From the NCBI GenBank assembly GCA_963658575.1, contig CAVKQB010000004.1, positions 18,805 through 82,804 on the forward strand: DNA of 64,000 nt. Reading direction: 5' to 3'. Positions 56,498-64,000 of the stretch are shown one piece after another (position 1 is the first letter of the stretch; each line of letters starts with the position of its first letter). The notes under the pieces were generated by a model. That model had not been told where the DNA came from and did no database searches. It saw nothing but the letters and a program-made list of their open reading frames with translations. The position numbers and the translations under genes are program-made. The stretch is from W0P28-013 sp963658575. Its GTDB lineage: Bacteria > Bacteroidota > Bacteroidia > Bacteroidales > Paludibacteraceae.

Positions 56498-57514
56498 TCA
56501 GATGGTTACGCGTGCAAACGGCGGCAGCGATGGGTCGCAGAAATCGCCGTCTTGATACTTGAAATAGCCCGTGATGGCCACCATAGCGGCATTGTCGGTG
56601 GTGTACGAAAACTTCGGAATGAACACACGCCACCGCTTGCGCTCGGCACGCTCGACAAACGCCGCCCGCAGCCCCGAATTGGCCGATACGCCGCCCGCCA
56701 CCGCTACTTGGTCGATGCCCAAATCCTTGGCGGCCTTCTCGAGTTTTTTCATCAGAATGTCGACAACCGTCTTCTGCAACGATGCGCACAAATCGGCCTT
56801 GTGCTGCTCGACAAAATCGGGATTCTCGCGCATTTTGTCGCGCAAAAAGTAGAGAAACGAAGTCTTCAGGCCGCTGAAACTGTAGTCGTAGCCAGCGATG
56901 TTGGGCTTGTTGAACGGAAACGCCAGCGGATTGCCCTCTTTCGCCAAACGGTCGACAAATGGCCCGCCTGGGTAGGGCAGCCCCATCACTTTGGCGCACT
57001 TGTCGAACGCCTCGCCAGCCGCATCGTCGATGGTTTGGCCAACCACCTGCATGTCGTTGTATTTTTTCACCAACACAATCTGCGAATTGCCGCCCGACAC
57101 AAGCAGACAGAGAAACGGAAACGTCGGCTGCCGATTTTCGGCATCTTTCTCCTTGATGAAATGCGCCAACACATGCGCCTGCAGATGATTCACATCGATG
57201 AGCGGAACGTCGAGCGACTGCGCCAGCCCTTTGGCAAACGATGTGCCAACCATGAGCGACCCGAGCAGACCCGGCCCACGCGTGAAGGCAATCGCACTCA
57301 ACTCCGACTTATCGACACCAGCACGGCGCAACGCCTCGTGAACCACAGGCACCACATTCTGCTGATGCGCACGCGAAGCCAATTCGGGCACCACACCGCC
57401 ATAAGCCTCGTGCACAGCCTGACTCGCTGTTACGTTCGACAGCAAAAAACCATCGCGAATGACCGCCGCCGATGTGTCGTCGCACGACGATTCTATCCCC
57501 AAAATCGTTATCAT
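56498..57514 (-). CDS. tsaD: tRNA N6-threonylcarbamoyladenosine transferase TsaD
   Basis: A 338-residue TsaD (Kae1/YgjD). 'ILGIESSCDDTSAAVI' begins the ASKHA ATPase fold; the metal His residues are in 'VNHLQAHVLAHFI' (H, H); 'LLVSGGNSQIVLV' and 'AVAGGVSANSGLR' bind nucleotide. It transfers threonylcarbamoyl to A37 of ANN-decoding tRNAs. ATG 57514 gives the normal family start; the frame is open 21 codons further upstream. It is divergent from the TamB-like gene. Confidence 0.96.
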   Translation of the reverse strand: MITILGIESSCDDTSAAVIRDGFLLSNVTASQAVHEAYGGVVPELASRAHQQNVVPVVHEALRRAGVDKSELSAIAFTRGPGLLGSLMVGTSFAKGLAQSLDVPLIDVNHLQAHVLAHFIKEKDAENRQPTFPFLCLLVSGGNSQIVLVKKYNDMQVVGQTIDDAAGEAFDKCAKVMGLPYPGGPFVDRLAKEGNPLAFPFNKPNIAGYDYSFSGLKTSFLYFLRDKMRENPDFVEQHKADLCASLQKTVVDILMKKLEKAAKDLGIDQVAVAGGVSANSGLRAAFVERAERKRWRVFIPKFSYTTDNAAMVAITGYFKYQDGDFCDPSLPPFARVTI

Positions 57515-57614
57515 AAGCAAAAATACAAAGCGTTTAGGCACAAAATTTGCAGTTTTTTGTGTAAAAAAATCGCACAAAACGGGCGGTTTCTATGGGAAAT
57601 CGGCAAAAAACCAC

Positions 57615-57622
57615 TAACTTTG
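57615..57622 (+). promoter_or_regulatory. -7-like box TAACTTTG before the TamB-like gene
   Basis: TAACTTTG followed by CA is a perfect -7 match. The only non-ATG start that keeps the full signal anchor (TTG 57620) overlaps it, so either the box or that start is wrong. Confidence 0.5.
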
Positions 57623-60600
57623 CAAGTTAAACGCAAAGGTACGAAAAAATCGGTAAAAATAACGCTCATCGTCGTGGCAAGTTTCGTTGCGTTGCTCGCC
57701 ACGCCCGTTCTGCTGCTACACATCGACAGCATACAGAACCGTGTGGTGCGCCGTCTGACCGACATGCTCGAGCAGTCGTTGCACACCACCGTCAGCATCG
57801 GCCATGTAGATGTGAACCTGCTGGGCAAGGTGAGCCTGCAACAAATCTACATAGCCGACCGCCAAGGCGACACGCTGTTGGCTGCCGACGAACTGAACGG
57901 GCGCATGGCCGTTTGGCGGTTGCTGCACAACGAAATCGTATTTCCTGCCACCGAGTTGGTTGCGCCGCACATCAACATACACATCGACAAAGATGGTGGC
58001 ACGAACCTCGATTTTCTGTCGGAAATGCTGCCCGACACGACGCATTTCGATGGTGCGCTGCTGTTCGACCGCGTGGAGGTGTGCCACGGCCGCCTGACCA
58101 TCGCCAACGAAGCCATCGCCACACGCACCACGCAAGCCGCTTTCGATGCGCGCGACATCAGCATCGACGAACTGAACGTCGTGGCGCGCTTCCGCATGGC
58201 GCACGACAAACAGATAACGGCTGGCATCAGCGAATTTAGTTTTGTCGAAAAATCGGGCTTCCAACTCGACAATATCACAGCCTCGGCCACGATGAACGAC
58301 ACCATGTTCATTGCCGAAAACCTGAACGTAAGCCTGCCGCACTCGTTCATCGACATCGATTCCATCGCCTTCGATTTCGACGACCTGAAACGCATTGTTA
58401 CTGCGCCGAACACCGTGCAAGTCAGAGCCACACTGCATCAGTCGAACATTCATTTTCCCGATTTGGAGGCGTTTGTGCCTGCTTTTGGGCGCATGCGCAA
58501 CCGCTGCACGCTGTCGGGCACGCTGTCGGGCACCATAGGCGACATGCACGCACGGCGGCTTTCGGTGAAATACGGTAGAGCGATTGCTTTCGACGGCGAT
58601 TTCGACTTCGAGGGGCTGCCCGACCTGCAAAACACGTTCGCCGATGCACGCTTCAACGAGATAAGTTTCACCGCCGCGGCCGTGCAGGATTTGGTGGCCA
58701 ACATCACACAACACCCCGTGGTGTTGCCGCAGGAGATTCATCGGCTGGGCAAATGCCGTTACAGCGGCCGCGTGAAGGGATTCCCGCGCAATCTGGCACT
58801 CAAAGGGCGGCTGACCACCAACGCTGGCACCATCAATACCGACGTGAACGTGCAGGTAACCAACAATCTGACCAACCTCGAACTCGACGGCTGCATACGC
58901 ACCAAACGTCTGCAGTTGGGGCTTTTCACGCCTGCCGAAGCGCAACTCGGCGACATCGCCTTCGACTTGGACACCAAACTGCATCTGCGCAAAGGCGCAT
59001 CGCTCAAAGCGCAGGCCGACCTGATTGTCGAACAGATAACATTCCGCGACTACACCTACGAAAACATCAAAGTGGCGGGCAACTACGCCAGCCGCGCTTT
59101 CGTGGGGCAAATCGGCATCGACGACCCCAATCTGAAACTCGATTTCGATGGCAAGGTGGATTGGAACGCCGAAGAATACATCTTCAACTTTGCCGCCGCC
59201 ATCGACCACTTCAGGCCGTATGCGCTGCACCTCATCGACAGCAATCCCAACTTGGCCGTGTCTGTCGGCATCAACTCTAACTTCAACGGGCCGGACATCG
59301 ACCGCATGGCGGGCAACATCACGCTCGAGAACCTGTTTTTGGACAACGACGAGGATTTCTATCTGCAAGAACTTGCGCTCACGTCGAACATCGGGCGTGC
59401 CAATAGCCTCACGTTGCGCTCGAATCTCGTAAACGGCTATCTCAAAGGTAATTACGAATTTACAAAACTGCCCAAAAGCATCGTCGAGATGGCCAAACGC
59501 TACTTCCCGATTCTAGGCAAAGCCGACGAAAACGCCGCCCAAGCGTTCGGCAACGCCTTCGATTTCGGCATAGAGGCGGGCAGCACCGAAGATTTGGCCA
59601 AAGCCCTGAATTTTGGCTGGTTCACGCCCGAAACGGCAACCATCGACGGCCGCTACGACGACATCGACGACAATTTCTACCTCGCCGTCGGCACGCCCAA
59701 ACTCCGCAACCTGCAAAACGGCCGTTACGACGATTTGTACGTCGTCGTCGACAACAAATCCAAACGCATCAACTGCGAATTGGGCGGCAAAACCATCACG
59801 CGCAAAAACGATACGATTACCTGTGTCGTGGCTCTCGCTGGCCGCAACGACTCCGTGAGCACGCATTTGCAATGGTCGAACACCAGCACCGAAATCATGC
59901 ACGGCGGCGAATTTCTGTTGCGCACGCACCTCTACCGCTCCGACGGTCGTCTGCACGCCGACACCCAAGTGCTGCCCACGCAAATCATGCTGCAAAACAC
60001 GCCCTTCGACGTAAGTTTGGCCGAAATCAACACCGATTTCGAAAAAGTAACGGTCGAAAACCTGAAAATCGAATCGGAAGAGCAGCACATATTCGTCGAC
60101 GGCACCGCCTCGAAAGCGATGGACGACATCATCGACATCGACCTGCGCAACATTGACCTCGCGTTCATCAGTTCGCTCATTCCGCCGAGCGTGCAGATAG
60201 AATTTAACGGCAACGTATCGGGGCGCGGCAAGGTGCAGCGCGCGTTCGACATGCCGATTGTGGTGGCCGATGTCAGCGGCGATGCCTTCAGTTTCAACGA
60301 CACCTACTTGGGCGAAATCCGCGCCTCGTCGTGGTGGGAAAACGACGAAAAAGAGATTGCCTTCGCTGGCACCATCATCTCCGATGCGCGCGACTCGACG
60401 GCCGTCATACACGGCGGCTACTTCATTCCGAACGACTCGCTCGACATTCTGATTCATGCCGAACACATCAACATCAAATTCATCGAGCCGTTCATGTCGA
60501 TGATACTGCAAGACCTTCGCGGCACCGCATCGGGCGACGTGCATGTGTTTGGCTACACACGCACAAAACAGGTGCTGGTTACGCTCGAAGCCATGGCCGA

Positions 60601-62173
60601 AGAGGCGCAGGCAAGCATCGACTTCATGGGCGCGACCTTCTTCTTCAACGACTCGATACGCATGACTCCGACCGAAATCATCATGAACGACATCGATGTG
60701 CTCGACACCGAAGGCAACCACGCCAAACTGAACGGAATCATCAAACACAAATACTTCGAAGACATCGACTACCGCATCGACATCTCCTGCCAAAACTTCA
60801 AAGCACTGAACACCACCGCCAAGGACAACGACACCTTTTACGGCACCGCCTACGCCACTGGCACCGCCATCATCAGCGGCACTGACGAGCAGACCAACAT
60901 ATTTGTGAACGCCACCACCGAGAAAAATACCAAATTGGTTGTGCCGATTGGTGCCTCGGTGGCCGCCGAAAACTCGTTCATCACGTTTGTGAGCCACGAC
61001 GCGCCCGAAGCACCCAAGCCCGTCATCGACCCATACGCGCAAGCCGCCGAAAAGAAAGAGTCGGTGCTGCACCTGAATCTGTTGGCGCACGTTACGCCCA
61101 ACGCCGAAGTACAAATCTACATCGACCCGAAATCGGGCGACGTGCTGAAAGCCACTGGCGAAGGCGACCTGCGCATGGAATACAACGACCAAACCGACGA
61201 ATTCAAACTCTATGGCAACTACGAGATAGAGCAGGGTTCGTACCGTTTTTCATTCCAAGAGGCCATTCGCAAAGAGTTCAAGGTGAAGCAGGGCGGCACC
61301 GTCGGCTGGTCGGGCGACCCCGTGAATCCGCAAGTAAACATCGACGGCTACTACCAACTGAACGCCTCGCTGCTCGACGTGCTCGACCAGAGTTACCTGC
61401 AATCGAGCAACCGCACCACAGTGCCCGTGCAGTGCCTGCTCAACCTCACGGGCGACCTGTCGAACCCGAACATCAAGTTTGGGCTCAACCTGCCAACGTC
61501 CGACGAAGAGTTGAACCGCGCCCTGCAAACCACCATCAGCACCGACGAGATGATGACGCGCGAAATCATCTATCTGCTGGTGTTGGGCAAATTCTTCACG
61601 CCCGAAACGATGAAAAGCACCGGCGTCGTCTTCTCGCAAGGCGACCTGCTGGCCGTGGCATCGTCCACCGTGTCGGCGCAACTGAACAACTGGGCGTCGC
61701 AAATGTTCGAAAACTGGAATTTTGGGGTCAATTTCCGCAGTACCGATTTGGGCGAAAGCACAAGCAACGAATACGAATTCAATTTCCTCTACACGCCTAA
61801 TAACCGCATCAGCATCAATGGCAACGTCGGTTACCGCGACGACAACCTGTCGGCTTCCAAGTTCATCGGCGATTTCGATTTCGAGTACAAACTGATACAA
61901 TCGGGCAAACTCAGCGCCAAAGCCTACACGCACACCAACGACTACAAGGAGTTCAAGACGGGACTCACCACGCAAGGCATCGGTCTGGTCTATCGCGAGA
62001 ATTTCGATTCGGGCAAAGACCTCATCAACAATTGGAAACAGAGCATCGCCGAAAGCAAAAAAGAGCGGATCGAGCGCAAAGCCAAACGCGCCGAGCGCAA
62101 AGCCCAACGTCAAGCCGAAAAGGAGCGCGAAAAAGCGGAGAAAGCCGAGAAAAACGCGGCCAGCCAAAAATAG
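57620..62173 (+). CDS. TamB-like translocation/assembly module protein
   Basis: A protein of about 1517 residues. It has an N-terminal signal anchor ('KKSVKITLIVVASFVALLATPVLLLHID', split at A), then more than a thousand residues of repeating beta strands (AsmA/TamB beta-groove), and a C-terminal DUF490/TamB domain (about 1130-1400: 'GDVLKATGEGDLRMEYND', 'YEIEQGSYRFSFQE', 'INGYYQLNASLLDVL'-like), ending in a highly charged Lys/Arg/Glu tail. TamB-like proteins bridge inner and outer membrane and carry phospholipid or help outer-membrane protein assembly. No ATG precedes the signal anchor in frame; TTG 57620 or GTG 57674 are the possible starts. Confidence 0.85.
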   Translation: MQVKRKGTKKSVKITLIVVASFVALLATPVLLLHIDSIQNRVVRRLTDMLEQSLHTTVSIGHVDVNLLGKVSLQQIYIADRQGDTLLAADELNGRMAVWRLLHNEIVFPATELVAPHINIHIDKDGGTNLDFLSEMLPDTTHFDGALLFDRVEVCHGRLTIANEAIATRTTQAAFDARDISIDELNVVARFRMAHDKQITAGISEFSFVEKSGFQLDNITASATMNDTMFIAENLNVSLPHSFIDIDSIAFDFDDLKRIVTAPNTVQVRATLHQSNIHFPDLEAFVPAFGRMRNRCTLSGTLSGTIGDMHARRLSVKYGRAIAFDGDFDFEGLPDLQNTFADARFNEISFTAAAVQDLVANITQHPVVLPQEIHRLGKCRYSGRVKGFPRNLALKGRLTTNAGTINTDVNVQVTNNLTNLELDGCIRTKRLQLGLFTPAEAQLGDIAFDLDTKLHLRKGASLKAQADLIVEQITFRDYTYENIKVAGNYASRAFVGQIGIDDPNLKLDFDGKVDWNAEEYIFNFAAAIDHFRPYALHLIDSNPNLAVSVGINSNFNGPDIDRMAGNITLENLFLDNDEDFYLQELALTSNIGRANSLTLRSNLVNGYLKGNYEFTKLPKSIVEMAKRYFPILGKADENAAQAFGNAFDFGIEAGSTEDLAKALNFGWFTPETATIDGRYDDIDDNFYLAVGTPKLRNLQNGRYDDLYVVVDNKSKRINCELGGKTITRKNDTITCVVALAGRNDSVSTHLQWSNTSTEIMHGGEFLLRTHLYRSDGRLHADTQVLPTQIMLQNTPFDVSLAEINTDFEKVTVENLKIESEEQHIFVDGTASKAMDDIIDIDLRNIDLAFISSLIPPSVQIEFNGNVSGRGKVQRAFDMPIVVADVSGDAFSFNDTYLGEIRASSWWENDEKEIAFAGTIISDARDSTAVIHGGYFIPNDSLDILIHAEHINIKFIEPFMSMILQDLRGTASGDVHVFGYTRTKQVLVTLEAMAEEAQASIDFMGATFFFNDSIRMTPTEIIMNDIDVLDTEGNHAKLNGIIKHKYFEDIDYRIDISCQNFKALNTTAKDNDTFYGTAYATGTAIISGTDEQTNIFVNATTEKNTKLVVPIGASVAAENSFITFVSHDAPEAPKPVIDPYAQAAEKKESVLHLNLLAHVTPNAEVQIYIDPKSGDVLKATGEGDLRMEYNDQTDEFKLYGNYEIEQGSYRFSFQEAIRKEFKVKQGGTVGWSGDPVNPQVNIDGYYQLNASLLDVLDQSYLQSSNRTTVPVQCLLNLTGDLSNPNIKFGLNLPTSDEELNRALQTTISTDEMMTREIIYLLVLGKFFTPETMKSTGVVFSQGDLLAVASSTVSAQLNNWASQMFENWNFGVNFRSTDLGESTSNEYEFNFLYTPNNRISINGNVGYRDDNLSASKFIGDFDFEYKLIQSGKLSAKAYTHTNDYKEFKTGLTTQGIGLVYRENFDSGKDLINNWKQSIAESKKERIERKAKRAERKAQRQAEKEREKAEKAEKNAASQK

Positions 62174-62176
62174 GCC

Positions 62177-62482
62177 TTACCGAAAAACGATGCCAAACAC
62201 CACGCGGCGACCGATGGCGGCATTCAACTTGTCGATGAGCGATGTGCGTTGCAAAAACAGGTCGTTGCGCAACATGGGCGACGTGATATGCACGTGCAAC
62301 ATGCCTCCACGCAACTCCAAACCTGTGCTGTAGTCGGCCAGCGGACCAAGCACCGTGCGCCACGCCTCGATGGCGGCATTTTCCGAAAAATGCGCTGCTA
62401 CCACATTTTCGGCATCGCCCATGCTCAAGGCCTTTTTTATCATATCGGTCGACAACCGCTCAGGAACAGTTCGTTTCATCAT
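62177..62482 (-). CDS. DUF721 (DciA-like) protein
   Basis: A 101-residue protein with the DUF721 pattern: 'AAHFSENAAIEAWRTVLG', 'YSTGLELRGGMLHVHITSP', 'LRNDLFLQRTSLIDKLNAAIG' (split at N). The family includes the helicase-loader DciA; in Bacteroidetes these short forms are of unknown or DciA-like function. Its stop is 3 nt from the convergent TamB-like gene, so the 3' ends of the two transcripts overlap. It follows the aldehyde dehydrogenase gene by 4 nt and is probably in its operon. Confidence 0.85.
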   Translation of the reverse strand: MMKRTVPERLSTDMIKKALSMGDAENVVAAHFSENAAIEAWRTVLGPLADYSTGLELRGGMLHVHITSPMLRNDLFLQRTSLIDKLNAAIGRRVVFGIVFR

Positions 62483-62486
62483 CGGG

Positions 62487-63857
62487 TTACAATAAACGTT
62501 TCACAAATCGGAACAACGCATAGGGCATGTAGCGGAACGGCACATCGATCCATGTGGGCGACGACACCACCGCCCGACGGTGCGAAAACACGCGAAAACT
62601 CTCCACTCCGTGGTAGGCCGACATACCCGACTGCCCCACACCGCCAAAAGGCAGATGGCCGTTGGCGATGTGCATAATCGTGTCGTTGATGCACGCACCG
62701 CCCGACGACGTATGTTGCAACACATAGTCGCCATTCCGACCGAAATAGTAGAGTGCCAACGGCTTTTCGCGCGCATCGACAAAATGCACCGCTTCGGCGA
62801 GCGTGCCGAAGGTCTGAATCGGAAAAACCGGACCAAATATCTCCTCTTGCATCACGGGCGAATCGGGCGAAACATGGTCTAAAACCGTCGGCGCGAAATA
62901 ACGCTCCGCGGCATCGGTTGTGCCGCCAAACACGATTTCGCCATCGTTGAGATAGCCGCGCAAACGCTCGAAGGCACGGTCGTTCACAATGCGGACGTAA
63001 TGTTTCGATTCGCGCGGATTGGTGCCCAGCAAATCGTCGAATGCCCGCTTTAACTCCTCGACGAAACGCGTTTTCACACTTTCGTGCAACAGCAGATAAT
63101 CGGGCGCAATGCAGGTTTGTCCAGCATTCAACGCCTTGCCCCACGCCACGCGTCGGGCTGCCAACGCAAGGTCGGCATCGGCATCGACAATGCACGGGCT
63201 TTTGCCGCCAAGTTCCAGCACGACGGGAGTCAGATTTTTGGCGGCGGCCGCCATCACCACTTTGCCTAGCGCAGGACTGCCCGTGAAAAACACCAAATCG
63301 TAGCGTAGCGCCAGCAGCGCGGCGTTCACCGTGCGGTCGCCCAGCACGACGGCCACATACCGTTCGTCGAACGCTTCGGCCACCATCTGTTCCAACACTT
63401 GCGCCACATGCGGCACATAGGGCGACGGCTTCAACACCGCCGTGCAGCCCGCCGAAATGGCTCCCACAAGCGGATTCAAAAGCAGTTGCACGGGGTAGTT
63501 CCACGGCGCAACGATGAGTGCCGTGCCCAACGGCTCGTACAGCACCTTGCTCCGCGACGGAAACACGCTCATGGTCGGAGCCACGTGCTGTGGTCGCGCC
63601 CAACGACGCACCTGCCGCCGATGTTTTTTGATTTCGGCATACACCAAGCCGATTTCGGTCAGGTACGCCTCTTCGTACGACTTGTGCAGGTCGGTCCACA
63701 AAGCATCGGCAAGCGGCTGCTCGTATTTTCGGAGCGCGGCCTCCAAACGGCGCAAAGCCCGCTTGCGAAAGGCGATGTCGCACGTCGCACGCGTCGCAAA
63801 AAACTCTTTTTGCGCCTTCACAATCGCAACAATATGTTCCGTTGGCGTGTTTTGCAT
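62487..63857 (-). CDS. Aldehyde dehydrogenase (class 3-like)
   Basis: A 456-residue NAD(P)+-dependent aldehyde dehydrogenase of the short class-3 type. 'VAPWNYPVQLLLNPLVGAI' is the nucleotide-binding region, 'FFTGSPALGK' the Rossmann turn, 'LELGGKSPCIVD' holds the general-base Glu, and 'NAGQTCIAPDY' the catalytic Cys. A C-terminal hydrophobic/basic end ('YMPYALFRFVKRLL') is typical of membrane-associated fatty-aldehyde members. The substrate cannot be named. It is the first gene with DUF721; an AAAGTG tract lies immediately upstream. Confidence 0.93.
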   Translation of the reverse strand: MQNTPTEHIVAIVKAQKEFFATRATCDIAFRKRALRRLEAALRKYEQPLADALWTDLHKSYEEAYLTEIGLVYAEIKKHRRQVRRWARPQHVAPTMSVFPSRSKVLYEPLGTALIVAPWNYPVQLLLNPLVGAISAGCTAVLKPSPYVPHVAQVLEQMVAEAFDERYVAVVLGDRTVNAALLALRYDLVFFTGSPALGKVVMAAAAKNLTPVVLELGGKSPCIVDADADLALAARRVAWGKALNAGQTCIAPDYLLLHESVKTRFVEELKRAFDDLLGTNPRESKHYVRIVNDRAFERLRGYLNDGEIVFGGTTDAAERYFAPTVLDHVSPDSPVMQEEIFGPVFPIQTFGTLAEAVHFVDAREKPLALYYFGRNGDYVLQHTSSGGACINDTIMHIANGHLPFGGVGQSGMSAYHGVESFRVFSHRRAVVSSPTWIDVPFRYMPYALFRFVKRLL

Positions 63858-63866
63858 ATCCGTGTG

Positions 63867-63934
63867 AGAGTGAGAAAGTGTGAGAGTGAGAAAGTATGAA
63901 AGTGAGAAAGTGTGAAAGTGAGAAAGTGTGAAAG
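63867..63934. repeat. AAAGTG tract upstream of aldehyde dehydrogenase gene
   Basis: Near-tandem GTGAGAAAGTGTGAGAGTGA and GAAAGTATGAAAGTGAGAAA words over about 70 bases, beginning 10 bases from the start codon. No -7 box is visible between the tract and the gene. After it, 'ctttgttctttgctctttat' and 'cctataacct' words run to the window edge. Confidence 0.65.
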
Positions 63935-64000
63935 TTGTTGTGGATTTGGGAATTATCTTTGTTCTTTGCTCTTTATTCTTTGTTCTCTCACCTATAACCT

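Noticed and set aside
57518..57525. Minus-strand TATTTTTG as tsaD promoter
   Set aside because: It ends 3 bases from the tsaD ATG, so transcription would begin within or after the start codon.
56552..57619. Open frame upstream of the TamB-like gene, opposite tsaD
   Set aside because: It is the complement of tsaD codons; the translated segment is rich in His/Arg with no family pattern, and the tsaD call on the other strand is certain.

Overview
The window is about 64 kb of a Bacteroidetes chromosome, most likely an anaerobic or microaerophilic member of the Bacteroidales. The evidence is: -7 boxes of the TAnnTTTG type in front of most transcription units, several with a TTTG box 19-20 nt upstream; secreted proteins ending in type IX secretion-like C-terminal sorting domains; a GT3-type glycogen synthase beside a short-form glucan phosphorylase; an RprY-type regulator; DUF5606, GGGtGRT and FISUMP proteins; and a complete Na+-translocating NADH:quinone reductase operon. 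No rRNA, tRNA, CRISPR array, phage or insertion sequence was recognised. Most genes are housekeeping.

Layout. 1-2.5 kb: end of a secreted protein, an RprY-like regulator whose phosphoacceptor Asp is Asn, and a convergent Mrp ATPase. 2.8-9.5 kb: DUF5606, a carboxyltransferase with a biotinyl-like tail lacking the lysine, glycogen synthase and glucan phosphorylase. 9.6-12.8 kb: two coupled secreted proteins. 13-18 kb: secA, then metK with its own promoter and a SAM-II riboswitch. 18-19 kb: a DUF4160 / DUF2442-HTH pair with a 20-bp palindrome touching its -7 box. 19-25 kb: an Ig-like surface protein, ruvC, SPOR lipoprotein, RNase Z, TPR-PD40 protein. 25-28 kb: lipoprotein, then GGGtGRT and NifU-like genes separated by a four-helix-bundle gene. 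28-31.5 kb: TPR protein and a divergent AAA ATPase.

31.5-41.7 kb is the most unusual part. It is one leftward operon of ten genes: a small secreted protein, a zinc-ribbon FHA protein, a kinase-FHA fusion, an FHA membrane protein, a rearranged 66-residue FHA remnant, a BACON-FISUMP secreted protein, an FHA-membrane-trypsin-like protease, a PP2C phosphatase with a membrane segment, a membrane Ser/Thr kinase and a second FISUMP secreted protein. It has writers, an eraser and readers of Ser/Thr phosphorylation plus envelope outputs, but no type VI secretion genes, and looks like an undescribed trans-envelope phospho-signalling system.

42-48 kb: nqrABCDEF (leftward), with NqrC carrying an N-terminal rubredoxin-like domain. 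48.5-64 kb: dus, lgt, a speA-like decarboxylase with a leader hairpin, uvrA, an exosortase-family protein after tsaD, a TamB-like protein without a good ATG, a DUF721 protein and an aldehyde dehydrogenase.

The gaps between transcription units are filled with a mosaic of short dispersed repeats: palindromes ending in CCCTACAAT, GCGAAGCAGG hairpin elements, AT-rich words and AAAGTG tracts that always sit just upstream of a gene start.
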